Source of the DNA: Proteobacteria bacterium UBA6503
GTDB lineage: Bacteria; Pseudomonadota; Alphaproteobacteria; UBA1280; UBA6503
Assembly (NCBI GenBank): GCA_002436405.1
Contig: DJLZ01000001.1
Span: forward strand, 496,713-560,712
Length of the DNA: 64,000 nucleotides
Direction: 5' to 3'
Numbering within the stretch: position 1 is the first letter of the stretch; the number at the start of each line of letters is the position of its first letter. Positions 16,481-25,955 of the stretch are shown in pieces. Under the pieces are notes generated by a model, which was not told the DNA's origin, did not search any database, and saw only the letters and a program-made list of their open reading frames with translations. The position numbers were made by a program, and so were the translations under genes.

Positions 16481-17185
16481 TTATGCTTGAAGGTGGTCAA
16501 AAAACCGACCAATGCCTACACACACGGCAGTATCAACCCGCAAAATGTGCTGTCCTAAGCCCACGCGGACAATTTTTGCATGGCTGCGCAATTGTTGTTT
16601 CTCTGTATCTGAAAAGCCACCCTCAGGGCCAATAAGTAGACCATCGTTCAGGGTTGTGGGGTTGCTGCCCCATTGGCCTAATGTGTTTTCTTTCGCAACC
16701 GATTCATCCGCCCAGAAAATTTTACCTTCAGCCTGTTCCAGCGCTGTTTTAAGCGGTTGGTGCGGATGCAAAATAGGTAAAGTCAGGCGTTCGCATTGTT
16801 CTGCGGCCTCTTGAATAATGGTGTCGAGGCGTTCGGTCTTTAATTTATCGGGGACTGAAAACTCAGTCTCAACCGGGTAAATATGGTCAATACCCATTTC
16901 GGTAGCTTGGCGCACGGCTCGGTCAAAAGCGTCACGCTTTGTAAGGGCTAGGTAAAGGGCTGTGTGTTGCGGGGCAGGCTGTTGTTGCAAACAGTCGCCA
17001 AGGGTTGCAACGCCGTTTTCAATATCGGTAAGTGTGGTTTCAAACAGGCCGTCTTTACCATTAAAGAGTACAAACTTGTGGCCTTGCTTAAAGCGCAGCA
17101 CACGGGTAAGGCGGCGGGCCAGGTTGCGCTCAAGGTTAATGGTGGTGTTGGCCTTGAGGGGCATATCGATAAATAAATGCTTCAT
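16481..17185 (-). CDS. rsmE: 16S rRNA (uracil1498-N3)-methyltransferase RsmE
   Basis: A 234-residue SPOUT-class methyltransferase. Family motifs EAAEQCERLTLP, LLIGPEGGFS and LGQHILRVDTA are all present and form the knotted SAM site. It methylates U1498 of 16S rRNA. Length is normal. The gene lies upstream of the cox operon on the same strand with a 100-base gap that carries the cox promoter. Confidence 0.95.
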   Translation of the reverse strand: MKHLFIDMPLKANTTINLERNLARRLTRVLRFKQGHKFVLFNGKDGLFETTLTDIENGVATLGDCLQQQPAPQHTALYLALTKRDAFDRAVRQATEMGIDHIYPVETEFSVPDKLKTERLDTIIQEAAEQCERLTLPILHPHQPLKTALEQAEGKIFWADESVAKENTLGQWGSNPTTLNDGLLIGPEGGFSDTEKQQLRSHAKIVRVGLGQHILRVDTAVCVGIGRFFDHLQA

Positions 17186-17377
17186 GCTGCTCTGTTTATT
17201 TGTGTGTTGGACTGATATTGGCGCCTTTTTTGCACAGTTTTTAACTGTAGGGCTTGTACCTTCAAATTATCATGCCCATGATGGGGGTGTAAAAGCAAAA
17301 AGCGTGTATCAAAACACACTCCTTTTCGGGTATGCTATATTATTAATAAGTACAAAAGCGAATTCATAGAGCATTAC

Positions 17378-18520
17378 ATGACGCACATTGAAGACCTTCT
17401 CGAACAACCGGGTAACAGCATCACAGAGGATGCTATTACCGACCTGATTGATGAACGTGCCATTGCGCATGACGATGCCCCTCCTGCCATTGGCAATAGC
17501 CCAAAAGAGCTTAATAAAGAAATTGAAGACCTTCTCGCTGGCCTAGAGGCCGCCGAAGGCTGCTTTGACCCTGACCTTATTGTAAGCCTACGTAAAATGT
17601 TTGCGGCCGAGCTTGTGCGTAACAACAGCCTGCTTGTGCACCGCCAAGAAACCCACGTGCGTGATATCCCAAGTATTGGCGTAACTGATACCATTGCCGA
17701 CCTTGCGGGCGTACTGTTTGCTCTTGTGATGAAAGACCGTAAGGACCTTGCCCTTATTGGCCTAAACCGCTACCTGAAAAAAACAGATGATTTTAGCGGC
17801 CTGCGCCTTGCTTATTTTTATGGGGCGTTACATGCTTTGCATAAAGCGCTCGATCTTTCACGTACCTGCCAGATTGAAACCCAGAGCCGTCGCAAAAGTG
17901 ACCTTCAGGCCCAATCAACGAATGCGGCCGAGTTTGCTTTGGTGTTTTTAAGCCAGCAAGTTGGTAAGCGTGTTGTGGCCATTGGTGGTCTTTCGGGCGC
18001 TGGTAAAACCACACTGGGCCGCGCGCTTGCGCCACGTTTTATGGCGGTGCACGTGCGCTCAGACGCTGTGCGTAAACACCTTTACGGCTGCCCTGTTGAA
18101 GCCAAGGCCCCGCTTGCAGCTTATAATGAAGAACATTCAGAAAAAACATATCGTGGCCTCGAAGAGCGCCTCGGTTTTGTTTTAGACTCAGGCTTTAATG
18201 CCGTGATTGACGGTGTGTACGCTGACGAAAGTGACCGTGATAGCCTTGAGAATATTTGCCACCACAAAGGTATTCAGTTCACGGGTATTTGGTGTAGCGT
18301 GCCGGCGGATGTGGCGCAAAAACGTATTGTCGCACGTATGCAGCATCGTAGTGGGGATGAGGGTGAATATGATACCGACCTTGTGCACCACGAAAAACAG
18401 CTGCTTTTGAACCCAGGCCGTATTACATGGCACCGCCTTGATACCCTATACGGAGTTGAACAACTGGTTGACCGTTGCATGAGCCTGCTTGACCTAAGCA
18501 GCGAAGTAAAGTTTGGGTAA
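17378..18520 (+). CDS. AAA_33-type P-loop kinase
   Basis: A 380-residue protein. The C-terminal half is a zeta-toxin/kinase-like P-loop domain with Walker A GLSGAGKTT (about residue 205-213). RSDAVRKHLYG follows, then Arg-rich segments. Related proteins are often fused to an aminoglycoside-phosphotransferase-like domain. Here the first ~190 residues are helical and acidic and do not show a visible APH motif, so the front domain may be divergent. A small phosphotransfer substrate is likely but unknown. It is convergent with the cupin-like gene, with 13 bases between their stops. Confidence 0.75.
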   Translation: MTHIEDLLEQPGNSITEDAITDLIDERAIAHDDAPPAIGNSPKELNKEIEDLLAGLEAAEGCFDPDLIVSLRKMFAAELVRNNSLLVHRQETHVRDIPSIGVTDTIADLAGVLFALVMKDRKDLALIGLNRYLKKTDDFSGLRLAYFYGALHALHKALDLSRTCQIETQSRRKSDLQAQSTNAAEFALVFLSQQVGKRVVAIGGLSGAGKTTLGRALAPRFMAVHVRSDAVRKHLYGCPVEAKAPLAAYNEEHSEKTYRGLEERLGFVLDSGFNAVIDGVYADESDRDSLENICHHKGIQFTGIWCSVPADVAQKRIVARMQHRSGDEGEYDTDLVHHEKQLLLNPGRITWHRLDTLYGVEQLVDRCMSLLDLSSEVKFG

Positions 18521-18533
18521 TCAGCGGTGATAA

Positions 18534-19106
18534 CTAAGCAGCGTTCGCTGCTTTTAGTTTCTTTAAAATAGAATCAATAGCGGCCCAAGCTTCGGCTTCG
18601 GTCAGCTTTGTAGTGAACGGGCATAGCCAGTTTTCAGCCTCTGATGTAGGGCGGATAATACGGGCGGTGTCGCACATAATTTTGCCACGCTCAAGGTAGG
18701 TCACAGCACTGGCCGATACACCCTGATGGAACTGCCCTTGTTTAAAGGTATAGCTGTCACCTTTATTAAAGGTATGGCGCTCAGTCTTAGTCACGGTACC
18801 TGTTTTAAGAACACGAGGCTCGGCTGATTTTTCAGGCTGGCAAAAAACCTCGCACATTTGGTGGTCGCCTGCAGGGTCTTCGGTAAATTCATAAACAATA
18901 TGGTCAATACTGCCCGCAAGAACAGTGCTTGTAAAATCATAGCGGTGGTCGTGCAGTTCGGCCTCGTTTACAAGTTCGGCCAAAGTGGGGTCCCAGAAGT
19001 GTAGGCGGCGGGTGGCGTCGAGCTTTAATTGAATAAACCCCAACCCAAACCACTGCGGCTTTTTATTAAAGCTCTTGAGGTCGTTAAGGTCGAGGTATTG
19101 ATTCAT
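18534..19106 (-). CDS. Cupin-like protein of unknown function
   Basis: A 190-residue protein. HDHRYDFTSTVLAGSI and the later KGDSYTFKQGQFHQGV segment resemble the two metal-ligand strands of a cupin (His-x-His and a later His with Gly-rich turns). No signal sequence is seen. It starts 14 bases after the lepA stop on the same strand, so it may be co-transcribed with lepA. I do not recognise a specific family. Confidence 0.6.
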   Translation of the reverse strand: MNQYLDLNDLKSFNKKPQWFGLGFIQLKLDATRRLHFWDPTLAELVNEAELHDHRYDFTSTVLAGSIDHIVYEFTEDPAGDHQMCEVFCQPEKSAEPRVLKTGTVTKTERHTFNKGDSYTFKQGQFHQGVSASAVTYLERGKIMCDTARIIRPTSEAENWLCPFTTKLTEAEAWAAIDSILKKLKAANAA

Positions 19107-19120
19107 AAGTTTATAATCTA

Positions 19121-20920
19121 TTAATCGTCGCCAAGTTTAAGGGCCGCAAGGAAGGCTTCTTGTGGGATGTTTACTTTACCCACACTCTTCATACGTTTTT
19201 TACCCTTCTTCTGCTTTTCTAGCAGTTTACGTTTACGGCTTACGTCACCACCGTAACATTTGGCCAAAACGTCTTTACGCAGGGCACGCACAGTTTCACG
19301 GGCGATAATCTTGCCACCAATAGCAGCTTGTAGCGCCACTTCAAACATCTGGCTTGGGATAAGCCCTTTCATGCTCTTCAGCAAGGCACGGCCGCGAGTT
19401 TCAGCAAATTCACGGTGCACGATAAGTGATAGTGCATCAACAGATTCACCGTTCACCATAATATCAACACGCACAAGGCTGCCTGCTTCGTAGCCTGCAT
19501 GCTCATAGTCAAATGAGGCATAGCCACTGGTGACACTTTTTAGGCGGTCATAAAAATCAAGCACCACTTCGTTCAGCGGTAGGCGGTAGTTAATCATCAC
19601 GCGGTTGCCGTGGTAGGTCATGCCGATTTGCTCGCCGCGACGCTCAGTACAAAGTTTAAGAACCGCACCAACGTGCTCTTCAGGCACCATGATGGTGGCC
19701 TTAATTTTAGGCTCTTGAATTTCTTTAATCTTTTGTGGGTCTGGTAGATCAGCCGGGTTTTGTACCTCAACTTCTTCGCCTGAGGTTGTAATCACACGGT
19801 ACACAACACCTGGGGCCGTTGTTACAAGGTCCAAATCAAACTCACGTTCCAAGCGTTCTTGCACAATTTCCATATGCAACAAACCAAGGAAACCACAACG
19901 GAAACCGTAGCCAAGCGCGGCTGAAGTTTCAGTCATGTAGGTGAATGACGTATCGTTTAGGCGCAGCTTAGCTAGCGCATCACGTAGTTTTTCGTAATCG
20001 TCACCTTCGGTTGGGTATAGGCCGCAGAATACCATTGGCTGTACTTCTTTAAAGCCGGGTAGGGCTTCGGCACATGGTTTGGCGTTATCGGTAATGGTGT
20101 CACCCACGTTGGTATCGGCAACTTCTTTGATGGCGGCGGTAATAAAGCCTACTTCACCAGCTTTTAGGCTGTCGCAAATGACGCGTTTACCTGCGCCCAT
20201 CAAGCCAACACGTTCTACGGTGTAGGCCACGTCGTTCGACATAAACTTAATCTTTTGGCCTTTTTTGATTTCGCCATCAATCACACGCACCAAAATCATC
20301 ACACCAAGGTAGTTGTCGTACCAAGCGTCAACAAGCATTGCTTTTAGTGGGCCGTTTTCGTCACCCTTAGGGGCAGGCACTTTGTTGACCAAAGCTTCAA
20401 TAATCTCAGGAACACCAACACCTGTTTTAGCTGAAACAGGTAGGGCTTCGGCAGCGTCTAGGCCGATAATTTCTTCAATCTGCATGGCAATGCGCTCAGG
20501 CTCAGCTGAAGGCAGGTCCACTTTGTTAAGAACAGGAATAATCTCAAGGTCGTTATCAAGGGCTAGGTATACGTTAGCCAATGTTTGAGCTTCAACACCT
20601 TGTGAGGCATCAACCACCAGAAGGGCACCTTCACAGGCGGCAAGCGAACGTGAAACCTCGTACGAAAAGTCAACGTGGCCTGGGGTATCAATCAGGTTGA
20701 TTTGGTAGGTCTCACCGTCTTTCGCTTTGTACGAAAGGCGCACGGCGTTGGCTTTAATGGTAATGCCACGCTCACGCTCAATGTCCATGCTATCAAGGAG
20801 TTGTTGTTTCATTTCGCGCTTATCAATGCCGTCGCAGGCTTCAATAATACGGTCGGCCAAGGTAGATTTACCATGGTCGATGTGGGCAATAATTGAGAAG
20901 TTTCGAATGTTCTTTGTCAT
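19121..20920 (-). CDS. lepA: Elongation factor 4 (LepA) GTPase
   Basis: A 599-residue translational GTPase that back-translocates or remodels stalled ribosomes. G-domain motifs [14 protein letters not shown] and NKVD are visible, followed by the LepA-specific C-terminal domain ([23 protein letters not shown]). An upstream ATG would add 12 residues. I chose 20920 because the family begins with (M)[17 protein letters not shown]. Length is standard. Confidence 0.97.
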   Translation of the reverse strand: MTKNIRNFSIIAHIDHGKSTLADRIIEACDGIDKREMKQQLLDSMDIERERGITIKANAVRLSYKAKDGETYQINLIDTPGHVDFSYEVSRSLAACEGALLVVDASQGVEAQTLANVYLALDNDLEIIPVLNKVDLPSAEPERIAMQIEEIIGLDAAEALPVSAKTGVGVPEIIEALVNKVPAPKGDENGPLKAMLVDAWYDNYLGVMILVRVIDGEIKKGQKIKFMSNDVAYTVERVGLMGAGKRVICDSLKAGEVGFITAAIKEVADTNVGDTITDNAKPCAEALPGFKEVQPMVFCGLYPTEGDDYEKLRDALAKLRLNDTSFTYMTETSAALGYGFRCGFLGLLHMEIVQERLEREFDLDLVTTAPGVVYRVITTSGEEVEVQNPADLPDPQKIKEIQEPKIKATIMVPEEHVGAVLKLCTERRGEQIGMTYHGNRVMINYRLPLNEVVLDFYDRLKSVTSGYASFDYEHAGYEAGSLVRVDIMVNGESVDALSLIVHREFAETRGRALLKSMKGLIPSQMFEVALQAAIGGKIIARETVRALRKDVLAKCYGGDVSRKRKLLEKQKKGKKRMKSVGKVNIPQEAFLAALKLGDD

Positions 20921-20986
20921 GCCAGCGTTTATACAGCCAGATGCACATAAAAGCAATTATCTTTGCGCTGCTAAATACCTGAACAC

Positions 20987-21015
20987 TTGTATTTTTTCAT
21001 GAAAAAGCTTATTTA
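20987..21015 (+). promoter_or_regulatory. Sigma70-like promoter of the 21084 orphan gene
   Basis: TTGTAT (20987-20992), 17-base spacer, TATTTA (21010-21015). It is followed by a pyrimidine-rich leader, CATCTCTCTTACTTTTTCC, and then GGAGA before the ATG. Confidence 0.5.
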
Positions 21016-21083
21016 TGAGGGGTATCAATTCATCTCTCTTACTTTTTCCTCTTTTTCTAGACCTCTTGCACGGAGAAATCCCT

Positions 21084-22007
21084 ATGTCTGATGACACCAA
21101 AAAGGGCCCGAAGAAGCCGTCCACCAAGGACACTGCTACGGACCCCATGGCCAAGGCCCGCGCTGCGAAAGCAGAGAAAGCCAAGACCAAATCTGCTGAG
21201 CCCGAAATGGAGCTCAAGCGTCGCACCGTCACCCGTACTGAAAAGTACCTCACCCCGACGGGGCGTGACATCACCAAAACCACCGAAGACGTTTTCGAAG
21301 CCAAGCCCAAGCCCGAGCGGCGCAAGGTTATGTATTCGAAAAGCGACCTCGCTGCCATCGAAGAAGCCCAACGCCGCAAGGACAAAAGCTTTTTCGGCGG
21401 GATGACCAAGCTGGTGCTGCTGATTGCAGCTCTGGTGCTGGTTGTGGGCGGTGCGCTGATGTTCGCAAACTCTGCGTTCAACAGCACCGCTGGTGATACG
21501 GCCAAGGCCCCGATTGTGGAGCAAACGCCGGATTTTACGCCAGCGCCGACGCCTGAACCTGAGGCCACACCGAACCCCGGTGAAACCCCTGTTCCGACGC
21601 CGGCGCCAACTCCGACGCCTGAAGCTACGCCCACTCCCAGCCCGACCCCTGGACCAACCCCGACACCCACGCCGAACCCCGGCCAAGTTGACGGTGTTGC
21701 ACCCAATCCGGTTGAAGCTTCTGGTGGCAATGCCTTGAACTACATCGTTCACCCCTACGCTGACCGTCGTGATGATTTCATCAATTACGACTTTGACCGC
21801 CGCAGGGTGTGTTGGGCAAATAGCAGTGGACGCGATGGTATGCCCTCGGGCTGCCAGCGCTACACCGAGCTTGACGCTTCGACCAAGGCCAACTTCGACC
21901 AGCTTTGCCGCCAGCACTATGCTTTTGCAGAAGTGTGCCCGGCAGATATTACCTTCGAAGTTGTTCAGCGCGAGTTGGACTATCATCGGCCCAAAAACCC
22001 GTCGTAA
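21084..22007 (+). CDS. Single-span membrane protein with Pro/Thr-rich linker (foreign-looking orphan)
   Basis: From the ATG at 21084 (GGAGA 7 bases upstream) the protein has 307 residues. A charged Lys/Ala-rich cytoplasmic part (~1-105) is followed by one transmembrane helix (MTKLVLLIAALVLVVGGALMF, ~107-127). Then come a PTPEPEATPNP-type extended linker (~150-215) and a ~90-residue C-terminal domain with four Cys (CWAN, GCQR, LCRQ, VCPA). The layout resembles cell-wall-spanning proteins such as TonB, but no TonB domain is visible. Codons end in C or G, unlike lepA or rpsT. It stands alone with its own promoter, leader and terminator. Function unknown. Confidence 0.75.
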   Translation: MSDDTKKGPKKPSTKDTATDPMAKARAAKAEKAKTKSAEPEMELKRRTVTRTEKYLTPTGRDITKTTEDVFEAKPKPERRKVMYSKSDLAAIEEAQRRKDKSFFGGMTKLVLLIAALVLVVGGALMFANSAFNSTAGDTAKAPIVEQTPDFTPAPTPEPEATPNPGETPVPTPAPTPTPEATPTPSPTPGPTPTPTPNPGQVDGVAPNPVEASGGNALNYIVHPYADRRDDFINYDFDRRRVCWANSSGRDGMPSGCQRYTELDASTKANFDQLCRQHYAFAEVCPADITFEVVQRELDYHRPKNPS

Positions 22008-22047
22008 GCTTATGCTTTTAGCGTAAGCGTTACATTTTTAACGCATA

Positions 22048-22082
22048 AACCTCCCAGACTTAACAGTTTGGGAGGTTTTTTG
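22048..22082 (+). terminator. Terminator of the 21084 gene
   Basis: Stem AACCTCCCA / TGGGAGGTT followed by TTTTTTG. Confidence 0.9.
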
Positions 22083-22154
22083 TTTATGCATGGTCAGTAA
22101 TAAACTTATGCTTAGATACATAAAACTGTGGAATTTAATATCTGGGGATTGGAT

Positions 22155-23291
22155 ATGTCGGTAATGAACTACTTAAAATATGCATTTTACACACTCGTTT
22201 TGGCTACGGGTTGGCTTGTTTCACCACAAATTGCGCATGCGCAGTCATATAGCGCAGGTAGCTTTAACGCTGGCCGAGAGACATCAGTCGTCAATAGCTG
22301 TCGCGGTGAGGCTCTAACCTTGAACCAACGCCTTATTGAAGTGCGTCAGATTATTAACCAGTACGTTGAATGTAACCAAAACGGCCAAATTTATGATGGT
22401 ACTGGCTGTGTTACCCCGATTATTTCTCCTGATCACGAATTTTTACGCCCTGACACTGGGGCGACACTTGCGTTCCAAAACGTAGATAACGATTCATTTG
22501 CCGCTGCCCGAGTGATTGGCGGCGCAAACGGTTCTGATATTGAATGTGAAGGCACATCAGACCCTGATGTAGACCCTCTAACCTGTACGGCGCCTTGGGG
22601 CGGTACGATGGAAGAAGGCGATACAGTATATGCCTACCGCGAAAGCAGCGTGCCTGAAGGCGAAAGCTGTGAAGGTCAGGTTCGTACATGTGTAGGCGGT
22701 GTTCTAACAGGTTCATACCGTAACCGTAACTGCTCTGTTGAAGACCCTGATGAAGATCCAGTTGATTGTACGCTCCCATGGGGTGGCACACTGGGGCACG
22801 GTCGCAGTGTAACTGCTTACCAAGCGAGCTCAGTGGCCTATGGTGGCCGCTGTAACCAAGAAACACGTAGCTGTGATAACGGCACACTTTCTGGCAGCTT
22901 TACAAACCAAAACTGTACAGTGGAAGACCCTGCTGTTTGCCCACTACCTTGGGGCGGCATATTGGCCCATGGTCGTAGTGTAACTGCGTACGAGTCAGCC
23001 TCTGTGGGTAGTACTGAAACTTGTAACGACCAAACACGTAACTGTGATAACGGTACGCTTTCAGGTTCTTACACCAACCGTACCTGTACTGTGCGCGAGC
23101 CTGTGACCACATGTCGTCCATGGCAGTGGGACTTTGACGGCTGGTGCCGTGGTCGCCCGCAGTGTAATAACTTCAATATTTTGGACCGTGCATGTAATGG
23201 TGATCCTAACTGTACCCTTCGTAACGTGAATTACCGCGTTAACACATGTGCTGTTTGTAACGTGGAGGCTGAGCGATGCTACACCCGCTAA
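22155..23291 (+). CDS. Secreted Cys-rich repeat protein (first gene of the shuffled cluster)
   Basis: From ATG 22155 the protein has 378 residues. A signal peptide ending in AHAQS is followed by a helical head with ECNQNGQIYDGTGC, a variant of the head seen in the next genes. Three ~58-residue Cys repeats then start at residues 144, 205 and 262, pattern C-x2-PWGG-x6-G-x-x-V-x-AY, C, C, G-x-L-x-G-S-y-x-N-x-x-C. A last Cys-rich segment (CRPWQWDFDGWC...) ends the protein. The GTG at 22128 is less likely because it would precede the signal peptide with a non-typical stretch. The gene overlaps the next by 16 bases. Likely a surface or matrix protein with disulphides; function unknown. Confidence 0.75.
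   Translation: MSVMNYLKYAFYTLVLATGWLVSPQIAHAQSYSAGSFNAGRETSVVNSCRGEALTLNQRLIEVRQIINQYVECNQNGQIYDGTGCVTPIISPDHEFLRPDTGATLAFQNVDNDSFAAARVIGGANGSDIECEGTSDPDVDPLTCTAPWGGTMEEGDTVYAYRESSVPEGESCEGQVRTCVGGVLTGSYRNRNCSVEDPDEDPVDCTLPWGGTLGHGRSVTAYQASSVAYGGRCNQETRSCDNGTLSGSFTNQNCTVEDPAVCPLPWGGILAHGRSVTAYESASVGSTETCNDQTRNCDNGTLSGSYTNRTCTVREPVTTCRPWQWDFDGWCRGRPQCNNFNILDRACNGDPNCTLRNVNYRVNTCAVCNVEAERCYTR
22584..23100 (+). repeat. Three tandem PWGG cysteine repeats (coding)
   Basis: Encodes repeat units starting at 22584, 22767 and 22938. A fourth related unit lies in the gene at 25066 (PWGSTVAHGGSITAY). The units are divergent at DNA level and clear at protein level. Confidence 0.8.
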
Positions 23292-24394
23292 GCCGCACTC
23301 TTAAAGCTTTAGGTTTCTGCGCCCTTGTGCTGTTTGTATTGCTTTGCACACTAGGGCCAGTGCCGAGTTATGCGCAGGCGTTATCGGGCACTTCTGGTGT
23401 GAACTCAGAAAGTCTGCGTCAGGCAAGCTGTACGGACACTGTACGTCGTTTGCGTGTGCTGGTTGACGAACTTGAAGAGTTTGCGGAAGACCTTCGTATT
23501 TGTAACGAGTCAGAACAAATTTTTAACGGTACGGCTTGTGTTAATCCAGCACGTATTGGCCACGAATGGGTGGCGGATGGTTCAATGCCATCGGGCCTTG
23601 CGCTGGTTATGCGTGATGGTACCACCGAGGTTGACCGTGTTGAGGTTATTCTAGGCCGTGATGGTGAAGATGCTACCTGCCCAGATGTAGACGACGGTGG
23701 TTCTGAAGACCCTCCTGTTGATCCTGAAGACCCAGGTGATGATGACGAAGAAGTTCGTGGCCCCGCACCTGTGTGTGGCCCAGCGACTGGCTGTGCTGCC
23801 GGTTATGGTTTGATTGGTGGTAGCACCAACGCTTGTACCGTTGGTACGTTTGCTGCCTTTGGCGGTGACTGGTGTGGCGCTGGTTGTTGTTGGACCTGCT
23901 CAAGCGGCGGCGAAACAACTCGTTGTTCTAAGAGCACGACCACATGCTTTATTGCAGGCACTCAAGTTACCCTTATTGATGGTACACAAAAACCAATCGA
24001 ACAGGTTGTTGTAGGTGATGTTGTTCTGGGTATGGATGGGAAACATAACACCGTGCAAGAGGTGTTGACGCACGATATTCAAGAGCAAAAACTATATGCC
24101 TTTAATGGCGGCGATTACTTTGTAACGGCCGAACACCCGTTTATGACCAAAGACGGTTGGAAGGCTATTGATCCGGCGCAAACTGAAATGCGTAATCCTA
24201 AGTTTATTCGCGAAAATGGGACACCTACATACCTTGAAAAAGGCGATGTGCTTATCCTAGAAGGCGGCAAAACCATGAAGATTAAACGCATTGAAGGGCG
24301 CGACCGCTACCCGCACGATATGCCAGTATATAACCTGCGTGTTGATGGGAACCATACTTACTATGCCAACCATTACTTGGTACACAACAAGTAG
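23276..24394 (+). CDS. Secreted protein with helical head and C-terminal Hint (bacterial intein-like) domain (A1)
   Basis: 372 residues. A signal peptide (to SYAQA) is followed by a helical head with VRRLRVLVDELEEFAEDLRI and ICNESEQIFNGTACV. An acidic Asp/Glu/Pro linker and a Cys-rich piece (~160-220) come next. A Hint domain fills residues 224-372: Cys224-Phe-Ile-Ala-Gly-Thr, block B TAEHPF (His287), and the ending NHTYYANHYLVHNK. Inteins and BIL domains splice or cleave themselves using such an N-terminal Cys and C-terminal His-Asn, so self-cleavage releasing or linking the exported head is likely. One residue (Lys) follows Asn371. Starts inside the end of the previous gene, with GGAGG upstream; co-transcribed with the next gene. 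Confidence 0.82.
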   Translation: MLHPLSRTLKALGFCALVLFVLLCTLGPVPSYAQALSGTSGVNSESLRQASCTDTVRRLRVLVDELEEFAEDLRICNESEQIFNGTACVNPARIGHEWVADGSMPSGLALVMRDGTTEVDRVEVILGRDGEDATCPDVDDGGSEDPPVDPEDPGDDDEEVRGPAPVCGPATGCAAGYGLIGGSTNACTVGTFAAFGGDWCGAGCCWTCSSGGETTRCSKSTTTCFIAGTQVTLIDGTQKPIEQVVVGDVVLGMDGKHNTVQEVLTHDIQEQKLYAFNGGDYFVTAEHPFMTKDGWKAIDPAQTEMRNPKFIRENGTPTYLEKGDVLILEGGKTMKIKRIEGRDRYPHDMPVYNLRVDGNHTYYANHYLVHNK

Positions 24395-24413
24395 AATGGG
24401 GAAGGGGTAACTG

Positions 24414-25043
24414 ATGAGAAACTGGACTAAAATATTTACACTAGCGGTGATAGCTGCATGCTTCAGTGTGCCAAGTTTTGCCCAAACCAAAAGTGCGCGT
24501 GGTATTTCAACAGCCTCAAGTTCAATTGGTGCCGTAGCGCCTGAGCTAGGGAATTTGGAATCTGAGATTCTTGAATCAATCACCTTAATGGAAGATATGG
24601 AAGAGTGCGGTCAGGAGAGCCGTTTTTACGACCCTGTAGCAGATGCTTGCCGTACAACCGACCCGATTGAGGTTTCATTCAGCCAAGATGCTGATGATAC
24701 CACAGTGACTATTCAACGCCCTGATGGCTCAAGTGTAAATTACTCACTTGATGGCGAAGACGGCGTGGCGACTATTGTAGAGGGTGAGGGCGATACTGAT
24801 CCAGACACGCCAGTTACTGACCCAGATGAAGAAGACCCCGAGGTTACACCACCTCGTGAACGAGAGCGTTGGATTTGTCGCCGTAATGGTGTGACTTGGG
24901 ATCAGGGGGGCAATGCCTTTTTACCAGGGCGCAGCGGTGGTGCATACTACCTATGCTGTGAAGGCTTTCCAGAGTCTACGGCAGGCCCAGCTGCAGGATA
25001 CATTGCACGTCAGTGGCCTGGCATTCGTCAACATTGTCCGTAA
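24414..25043 (+). CDS. Small secreted Cys-containing protein (B1)
   Basis: 209 residues. A signal peptide ending SFAQT is followed by a helical region (LGNLESEILESITLMEDMEECGQESRFYDP) with a Cys pair. A strand-rich segment with RPDGSSVNYSLDGEDG comes next, then an acidic DPDTPVTDPDEEDPE linker and a ~60-residue Cys-bearing tail (RERWICRR...YYLCCEGFPE...QHCP). It is nearly identical to the protein at 25956, especially in the head. It lies 19 bases after A1. No catalytic motif is visible; it may be the small partner of the A proteins in an exported complex. Confidence 0.75.
   Translation: MRNWTKIFTLAVIAACFSVPSFAQTKSARGISTASSSIGAVAPELGNLESEILESITLMEDMEECGQESRFYDPVADACRTTDPIEVSFSQDADDTTVTIQRPDGSSVNYSLDGEDGVATIVEGEGDTDPDTPVTDPDEEDPEVTPPRERERWICRRNGVTWDQGGNAFLPGRSGGAYYLCCEGFPESTAGPAAGYIARQWPGIRQHCP
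24514..24805 (+). repeat. Direct repeat, copy 1 (292 bp)
   Basis: Aligns without gaps to 26089-26380. By hand I count about 21 mismatches, mostly at third codon positions. It encodes the shared head of the two B proteins. Confidence 0.85.
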
Positions 25044-25065
25044 GATTTTTTAAGGGGTATATAAC

Positions 25066-25929
25066 GTGAAAAACATGACAAGATTAGTTTTAACATTGGC
25101 TTTAGGGCTGTGTGTGTTTGCACCAGTATCTGCATTTGCTCAGGCGTTTTCAGGTACAACCGGTGTTAATACCAATAGCCTACTTCAGGCTAACTGTACC
25201 AGCACCGTACGCCGCCTAGAGGTCTTAGTTAGCGAACTTGAAGAGTTTGCAGAAGACCTACGTATTTGTAATGAGTCAGAACAAATCTTTAATGGCACGG
25301 CGTGTGTTGATCCTGCCCGTATTGGCCACGAATGGGTGGCTGATGGCTCAATGCCATCGGGCCTTGCGCTGGTTTTGCGTGATGGTGCCACCGAGGTTGA
25401 TCGCATTGAAGTTATTCTAGGGCGTGATGGTGAAGATGCTGCTTGCCCGGATGACCCTGATACGCCTGTTGAACCTGATCCACCGGTATCATGTAGCTCG
25501 CCTTGGGGCAGCACAGTTGCCCATGGGGGCTCAATTACGGCTTATGATGCGGCAAGTGTTCCCGCAGGTGAAACCTGTGACAGTCAAACCCGTAGCTGTA
25601 ACGACGGTACGCTTTCAGGGACATACACCCAAGAAACCTGTTACGTAGAAGACCCTGAGCCAGAGCCAGAACCAAGCTGTACTTGGACGCCGCGTGGCCC
25701 TTACGGTACCCAGCCTGGTGTGATGATGGCAACCATGGATATGGAATGTGGCCCGATTCATCCGTCTGCTTGTCAGGGTTGTACATCATTCCCTGCGCAA
25801 ACATGTACGCCGGGTGGCCCATGTGCCGGCCCAGATGAGATGGTGTGCCTAAATAACCAACGGAGCTGCCGCCCGTCACGAGGTGGAGAGGCTACCATTT
25901 GGGATAGGTACTTATGTGTCTGCCGTTAA
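25066..25929 (+). CDS. Secreted protein with the A-type head and a PWGG/Cys-rich tail (A2)
   Basis: 287 residues. Signal peptide (to AFAQA). The head is almost the same as in A1: RRLEVLVSELEEFAEDLRICNESEQIFNGTACVDPARIGHEWVADG and an ILGRDGEDA strip. The tail is entirely different from A1: one PWGS repeat (SSPWGSTVAHGGSITAY), an acidic PEPEPE linker and a Cys-rich end (CQGCTSFPAQTC...CVCR). So A1 and A2 share a head but have exchanged tails. Starts 22 bases after B1; the end is close to the B2 start. Confidence 0.75.
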   Translation: MKNMTRLVLTLALGLCVFAPVSAFAQAFSGTTGVNTNSLLQANCTSTVRRLEVLVSELEEFAEDLRICNESEQIFNGTACVDPARIGHEWVADGSMPSGLALVLRDGATEVDRIEVILGRDGEDAACPDDPDTPVEPDPPVSCSSPWGSTVAHGGSITAYDAASVPAGETCDSQTRSCNDGTLSGTYTQETCYVEDPEPEPEPSCTWTPRGPYGTQPGVMMATMDMECGPIHPSACQGCTSFPAQTCTPGGPCAGPDEMVCLNNQRSCRPSRGGEATIWDRYLCVCR

Positions 25930-25955
25930 TGTTTATGAAAAGAAAGTTGATACCA

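Noticed and set aside
20957..21730. Open frame on the minus strand with GVGVGPGVG-type repeats
   Set aside because: It is the complement of the Pro/Thr repeat and surrounding codons in the 21084 gene; no ribosome site and low-complexity product.
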